Shown here: positions 22,273 to 25,698 of the stretch, in pieces
Position numbering within the stretch: position 1 is the first letter of the stretch
Layout of the letters: every line of letters starts with the position of its first letter
Source of the DNA: JADFOJ01 sp041580235
Lineage (GTDB): Bacteria; Planctomycetota; Phycisphaerae; Phycisphaerales; SM1A02
Direction of reading: 5' to 3'
DNA: 25,698 nt
Assembly (NCBI GenBank): GCA_041580235.1
Contig: JBFGEG010000050.1
Span: 1 to 25,698 of the forward strand
Translations under genes and position numbers: made by a program
The notes under the pieces: generated by a model
Seen by the model: the letters and a program-made list of their open reading frames with translations, nothing else
Database searches by the model: none
What the model was told of the DNA's origin: nothing

Positions 22273-23763
22273 CTACTTCCCTTTCTTCCTCTGTTTGAAC
22301 CGCTTCTTGATGCTGGCGGTCTTTGTCGAGCCGCGTCGGCCGAGTGACGGCATGTTGGCGACCCCCGGAACCATCGACGGGTCGGCCTTGGAAAGCTCCT
22401 TGATCGCCTTGAGCCGGCCGCCGATACCGCCCCCGCTCATCTGCCGCGTCATCTTCTGGATCATCTCGAACTGACGGGTGAGCTTGTTCACCTCGCCCTG
22501 GCTCGTGCCCGACCCCCTCGCGATACGCTTGATCCGCGACTTGTTGAGGAGCTTGATGTTGTCGCGCTCCTGCGGGGTCATGGAGTGGACGATCCCCTCC
22601 AGGCGGTCGAGCTGCTTGTCGTCCACCTCGATGTCCTTGAGCGCCGAGCCCACTCCGGGCAGCATGCCCATCAGCTGCTTCATCGGGCCCATACGCCGGA
22701 TCGAGCGGAGCTGCTTGAGGAAGTCGTCCATGGTCAGACGCCCCTCGGCCATCTTCTCGGCCATCCGCTGCGCGTCGGCTTCGCTGACCTCCTGCTGCGC
22801 CTTTTCCACCAGCGAGACCACATCGCCCATGCCGAGAATGCGTCCCGCCATCCGCTGCGGGTGAAACTCCTCCAGGTCCTCGAACCGCTCCCCGACGCCG
22901 ACGAACTTGATCGGGGCGCCGGTGACCCGCTTGACCGACAGCGCCGCTCCGCCCCTCGTGTCGGAGTCGAACTTGCTGAGGATCACGCCGTCCACCGCGA
23001 GCCGCTCGTGGAAGGCGCGGGCGGAGTTGACCGCGTCCTGGCCGACCATGGCGTCCACCACGAGGTAGATCTGGTGCGGGGTGACGGCGCGGTTCACCGA
23101 GTCGAGCTCCTTCATGAGGGCCTCGTCGATGTGCAGGCGACCCGCGGTGTCCAGGATCACCACGTCGAGCTTGTCTTTTCGGGCGGCCGCCACCGCCCGC
23201 CGGCAGACGCCGACCGCCACGCCGGTCGCAGTGCCGTACTCGGCGCACTTGTCCGGCTCGGCGTAGAAGCGGACCGGGGCCTTGCCCTTGGCCTCGCGGT
23301 CCACCTGCTCGGTGACGATGCCCAGCTGCTCCACGGCGGCCGGCCGCTGCAGGTCGGCGGCCGCGACCAGCACGCTTCGGCCCTGCTGCCTGAGATAGGC
23401 CGCGAGCTTGGCGCAGGTGGTCGTCTTGCCGGAGCCCTGCAGGCCGCACATCATGACCACGGTCGGGCCGGGCTCGACGAGCATGAGGTGGCTGTCCACC
23501 GGCCCCATCAGCTCGACGAGGCGGTCGTGGACGATGCCGATCATCTCCTCGCCGGGCTTGAGGCTCGCGGTGACCTCGCGGCCGACGGCTTCGGTGACCA
23601 CCTCGTTGCAGAACTCGGTCACGACGTCGAGGTGGACGTCCGCCTCCAGCAGCGCAGTGCGCACCTCCTGCATCGCCTCGCGGACGTTGTCCTCGGTGAT
23701 CCGCCCGCGTCCCGACAGCTTGCGGAGGGCGTCGCCGAACCGGTCTGACAGGGTTTCGAACAT
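22273..23763 (-). CDS. ffh: Signal recognition particle protein Ffh (SRP54 GTPase)
   Basis: A 496-residue product with the full N-G-M layout. The N domain (about 1-85) opens MFETLSDRFGDALRKLSG. GTPase motifs: G1 GLQGSGKTTTCAKLA (about 108), G3 DTAGRLHIDEALMKEL (about 205-220), G4 LSKFDSDTRGGAA (about 260, Ser in place of the common Thr) and the closing GVGERFEDLEEFHP. The M domain (about 320-470) is Met-rich with the RNA-binding GSGTSQGEVNKLTRQFEMI. A basic tail KKRFKQRKKGK ends the protein. With 4.5S RNA it targets nascent membrane and secretory proteins to FtsY. No 4.5S RNA or ftsY is seen in the window. It begins 11 nt after the PolX stop on the same strand. Confidence 0.97.
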   Translation of the reverse strand: MFETLSDRFGDALRKLSGRGRITEDNVREAMQEVRTALLEADVHLDVVTEFCNEVVTEAVGREVTASLKPGEEMIGIVHDRLVELMGPVDSHLMLVEPGPTVVMMCGLQGSGKTTTCAKLAAYLRQQGRSVLVAAADLQRPAAVEQLGIVTEQVDREAKGKAPVRFYAEPDKCAEYGTATGVAVGVCRRAVAAARKDKLDVVILDTAGRLHIDEALMKELDSVNRAVTPHQIYLVVDAMVGQDAVNSARAFHERLAVDGVILSKFDSDTRGGAALSVKRVTGAPIKFVGVGERFEDLEEFHPQRMAGRILGMGDVVSLVEKAQQEVSEADAQRMAEKMAEGRLTMDDFLKQLRSIRRMGPMKQLMGMLPGVGSALKDIEVDDKQLDRLEGIVHSMTPQERDNIKLLNKSRIKRIARGSGTSQGEVNKLTRQFEMIQKMTRQMSGGGIGGRLKAIKELSKADPSMVPGVANMPSLGRRGSTKTASIKKRFKQRKKGK

Positions 23764-23774
23764 GGGCCTCTAGT

Positions 23775-25517
23775 CTATCGCTTGGCCTTGAGCCATCTGG
23801 CCAGTTTCGACTTTCCCCACGTGTTGATGCACCGCGGAGCCGTCAGCCAGCCGCGGCGGGCGGTCATGACGCCGTATCGCAGGTAGTCGAAGTGCTCGGG
23901 TCGGTGGGCGTCCGTGTTGACGGCGATCAGGGCTCCGGCCTTGACCGCGGCCCGCACCTGCACGTCGCGCAGATCGAGCCGCATGGGGTTGGCGTTGAGC
24001 TCCAACGCCGTGTCGTGCTCGGCGGCGGCCTCGACCAGCGCCGTGATGTCCGGGTGCAGGCCCTCGCGGCGGTTGATCATCCGGCCCGTGGGGTGTCCCA
24101 GGACGTGAACCAGCGGATGCCTGATCGCGGCCAGGAGACGCTTGGTGGCGACCTTGGGCTCCTGCCGCAGCGAGGCGTGCGGCGAGACGACGATGACGTC
24201 GAGCTGCGCCAGCAGGTCGTCGTCGTAGTCGAGGCTCCCGTCGGCGTGGACGTCAACCTCGCTGCCGGCGAGGACCGAGATCCCCGCGATCCGGCCGTCG
24301 GCCTCGCGCACCGCCTCAAGGTGCTCACGCAGCCGGTCGGGCGAGAGCCCGCCGGCCTGGGCACTGGACTGCGAGTGGTCGGTCACGGCGACGGTGTGGT
24401 AGCCGCGGGTCTTTGCGGCCTCCGCGAGCTGGTCGATCGTCATCCGGCCGTCGGAGGCGACGGTGTGGCAGTGCAGGTCGGATCTGATGTCGCCGACCTC
24501 GATGAGCTCGGGCAGCGCCGCGTCGAGCTCACCGCGGTCCTCACGCAGCTCGGGCGGAATCCACGGCAGGTCAAGACGAACGTACACGGCCTGCTCGGTC
24601 GCCGCGGCCACGGGCGCGACGCCCCGCTGCTGGGGCGGTGTGTCGTCATCGCCCTTGGCGGGGAACAGGCCGTACTCGTTGAGACGCATGCCCCTGGCGA
24701 TCGCCCGCTCCCGCAGGATGACGTTGTGCGGCTTGGAGCCCGTGAAGTACAGCAGGGCGGCCCCGAAGCAGCCCTCGTCGATCACCCTCAGGTCCACCTG
24801 GATCCCCGGCTGCAGACGCACGGAGCACTTGGTCGAGCCCGCCGCCAGCACCTTGGTCACTCCGGGCAGCGTCGTGAACGCCTCCCGCAGGGCTTCGGGC
24901 CTGGAGGTGGCGGCGATCACGTCGATGTCGCCGATCGTCTCCCGCCCCCGGCGCAGGGAGCCGGCGTACTCCACCTGTTGGACGCCGTCGACGCCGCGGA
25001 GCTGCTCGACGATCCCCTCGGCCAGGGGCAGGGCCTCGCCGAGACGCATGCGGTCGCCCGCACGCGCGGCGAAAGCGATGGACTCCCGGATGTTCGCGAT
25101 GGTCTTGGCCCCCATCCGCGGGAGCGTCTCGAGCTCACCGGTGGCGATCTTCTGCTTCAGGGACTCCAGGTCCGTCACGCCGCCCTGGGCCCACAGCATC
25201 TTGACGGTCTTGGGGCCGAGGCCGGGGATCTCCATGACCTCCAGCAGCCCCCGCGGGATGGTCTTGAGCAGATCGTCGTGCGCCTTGACGCGGCCCGTGC
25301 CGAGATACTCCACGATCTTGCCGGCCGTGCCCTCGCCGATCCCCTCGATGGCCTTCAGCGTGGCCGCGTCGCCGATGTCGGCGACGTCGGTGGTCAGGTC
25401 CCGCAGCACGCGAGCCGCCCGCGCATAGGAGGTGATGCGAAAGGGGTTCGCGCCGGTGAGCTCGAGCACCGCCGCCATCTCCCCGAAGATCTCCGCGATC
25501 TCCACGTTCGTCGACAT
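23775..25517 (-). CDS. polX: Family X DNA polymerase / 3'-5' exonuclease PolX
   Basis: A 580-residue product from ATG 25517, close to the roughly 570 residues usual for bacterial PolX. The N-terminal helix-hairpin-helix domain contains AIEGIGEGTAGKIVEYL and EIPGLGPKTVKMLW. The polymerase palm has SLRRGRETIGDIDVI (two metal-binding Asp) and QVDLRVI (third Asp). The C-terminal PHP domain, which gives the Mn-dependent 3'-5' exonuclease in the family, has SDLHCHTVASDG, VTDHSQS, GSEVDVHADG, VSPHASL, LGHPTGR and NTDAHRP. All expected metal ligands appear present. Its role is gap filling in base-excision repair. There is no Shine-Dalgarno site before the ATG; the gene starts 23 nt after the upstream stop and may depend on that gene's translation. 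Confidence 0.95.
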   Translation of the reverse strand: MSTNVEIAEIFGEMAAVLELTGANPFRITSYARAARVLRDLTTDVADIGDAATLKAIEGIGEGTAGKIVEYLGTGRVKAHDDLLKTIPRGLLEVMEIPGLGPKTVKMLWAQGGVTDLESLKQKIATGELETLPRMGAKTIANIRESIAFAARAGDRMRLGEALPLAEGIVEQLRGVDGVQQVEYAGSLRRGRETIGDIDVIAATSRPEALREAFTTLPGVTKVLAAGSTKCSVRLQPGIQVDLRVIDEGCFGAALLYFTGSKPHNVILRERAIARGMRLNEYGLFPAKGDDDTPPQQRGVAPVAAATEQAVYVRLDLPWIPPELREDRGELDAALPELIEVGDIRSDLHCHTVASDGRMTIDQLAEAAKTRGYHTVAVTDHSQSSAQAGGLSPDRLREHLEAVREADGRIAGISVLAGSEVDVHADGSLDYDDDLLAQLDVIVVSPHASLRQEPKVATKRLLAAIRHPLVHVLGHPTGRMINRREGLHPDITALVEAAAEHDTALELNANPMRLDLRDVQVRAAVKAGALIAVNTDAHRPEHFDYLRYGVMTARRGWLTAPRCINTWGKSKLARWLKAKR

Positions 25518-25540
25518 GCGGCGTAGTGTATCGGCCGCCG

Positions 25541-25698
25541 TCAGCCGACGTCGCCGAGGCCGAGGGACTCGCCGTAGGTCTTGAGGAGGCGCTTGCGCAG
25601 CAGCGCGTCGCGGTCGCCGGCGAGCGTCGGGTTGTCCGCGATCCACGCGATCGCGTCGCGGCGGGCGAGCCGCAGCAGCTCCATGTCCTGCGGGAGCG
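25541..25698 (-). CDS. recG: C-terminal end of a probable ATP-dependent DNA helicase RecG
   Basis: Only the last 52 complete codons are in the window; the rest lies beyond 25698. The frame reads LPQDMELLRLARRDAIAWIA, continues through ADNPTLAGDRDALLRKRLL and ends GESLGLGDVG before TGA at 25543-25541. The pattern D-x-x-LL-x-x-AR-x-DA...NPTLAG...LLRKRLL...LGDVG fits my memory of the C-terminal tail of planctomycete and other bacterial RecG proteins. No helicase motif is present in this fragment, so the name rests on the tail alone. It is upstream of polX on the same strand, with a 23-nt gap. Confidence 0.5.
   Translation of the reverse strand, partial: LPQDMELLRLARRDAIAWIADNPTLAGDRDALLRKRLLKTYGESLGLGDVG

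Noticed and set aside
21908..22474. Plus-strand frame through the tandem repeat
   Set aside because: The repeat period is not a multiple of three, so the two copies are read in different frames. The frame continues antisense into ffh.

Overview
The window is high-GC bacterial DNA that most likely comes from a planctomycete of the Phycisphaerae type. Four things point there. Six secreted proteins end in paired GDGxVGIxDFLxVLGxWG repeats (the 'GC-type dockerin' anchor). A Minf_1886-family protein, known mainly from Planctomycetes and Verrucomicrobia, lies at 20133-20555. The secreted proteins share Cys-rich repeats of a planctomycete kind. Codon use is strongly GC-rich and gives long antisense shadow ORFs. 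No rRNA, tRNA, CRISPR array, transposase or phage gene was seen.

Layout. (1) 1-1046, minus: an ECF sigma factor overlapping, by GTGA, a membrane protein cut by the window edge (candidate regulator). (2) 1213-3947, plus: two secreted dockerin-tailed proteins, one of them a CHRD / sugar-dehydrogenase-like fusion. (3) 3996-5066, plus: an orphan MalK/UgpC-type ABC ATPase. (4) 5158-13035, minus: three large Cys-rich dockerin-tailed proteins. Two of them end in an almost identical 222-bp block that carries both the C-terminal anchor and the transcription terminator. (5) 13288-13530, plus: a small zinc-ribbon membrane protein. (6) 18140-13527, minus: a run of four envelope genes (OmpA-like lipoprotein, MlaE-type permease, transglutaminase-like protein with lost catalytic residues, FG-GAP/UnbV dockerin-tailed protein). 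(7) 18259-21911, plus: amidohydrolase, 3-methyladenine DNA glycosylase, Minf_1886 protein and AI-2E-family transporter. (8) 21912-22272: a non-coding stretch holding a 154-bp tandem repeat with strong hairpins. (9) 25698-22273, minus: end of probable RecG, PolX and Ffh.

How it fits together. About half of the window (1213-15233) encodes cell-surface or secreted proteins that share an anchor and several disulfide-rich modules but differ in body. This suggests a modular surface protein set. The right-hand third is housekeeping (DNA repair, SRP targeting). The part most worth following is the shared modular vocabulary of the secreted proteins (anchor, CC-VC-CC-W repeat, FWG/CYW module), together with the near-identical anchor-plus-terminator block.
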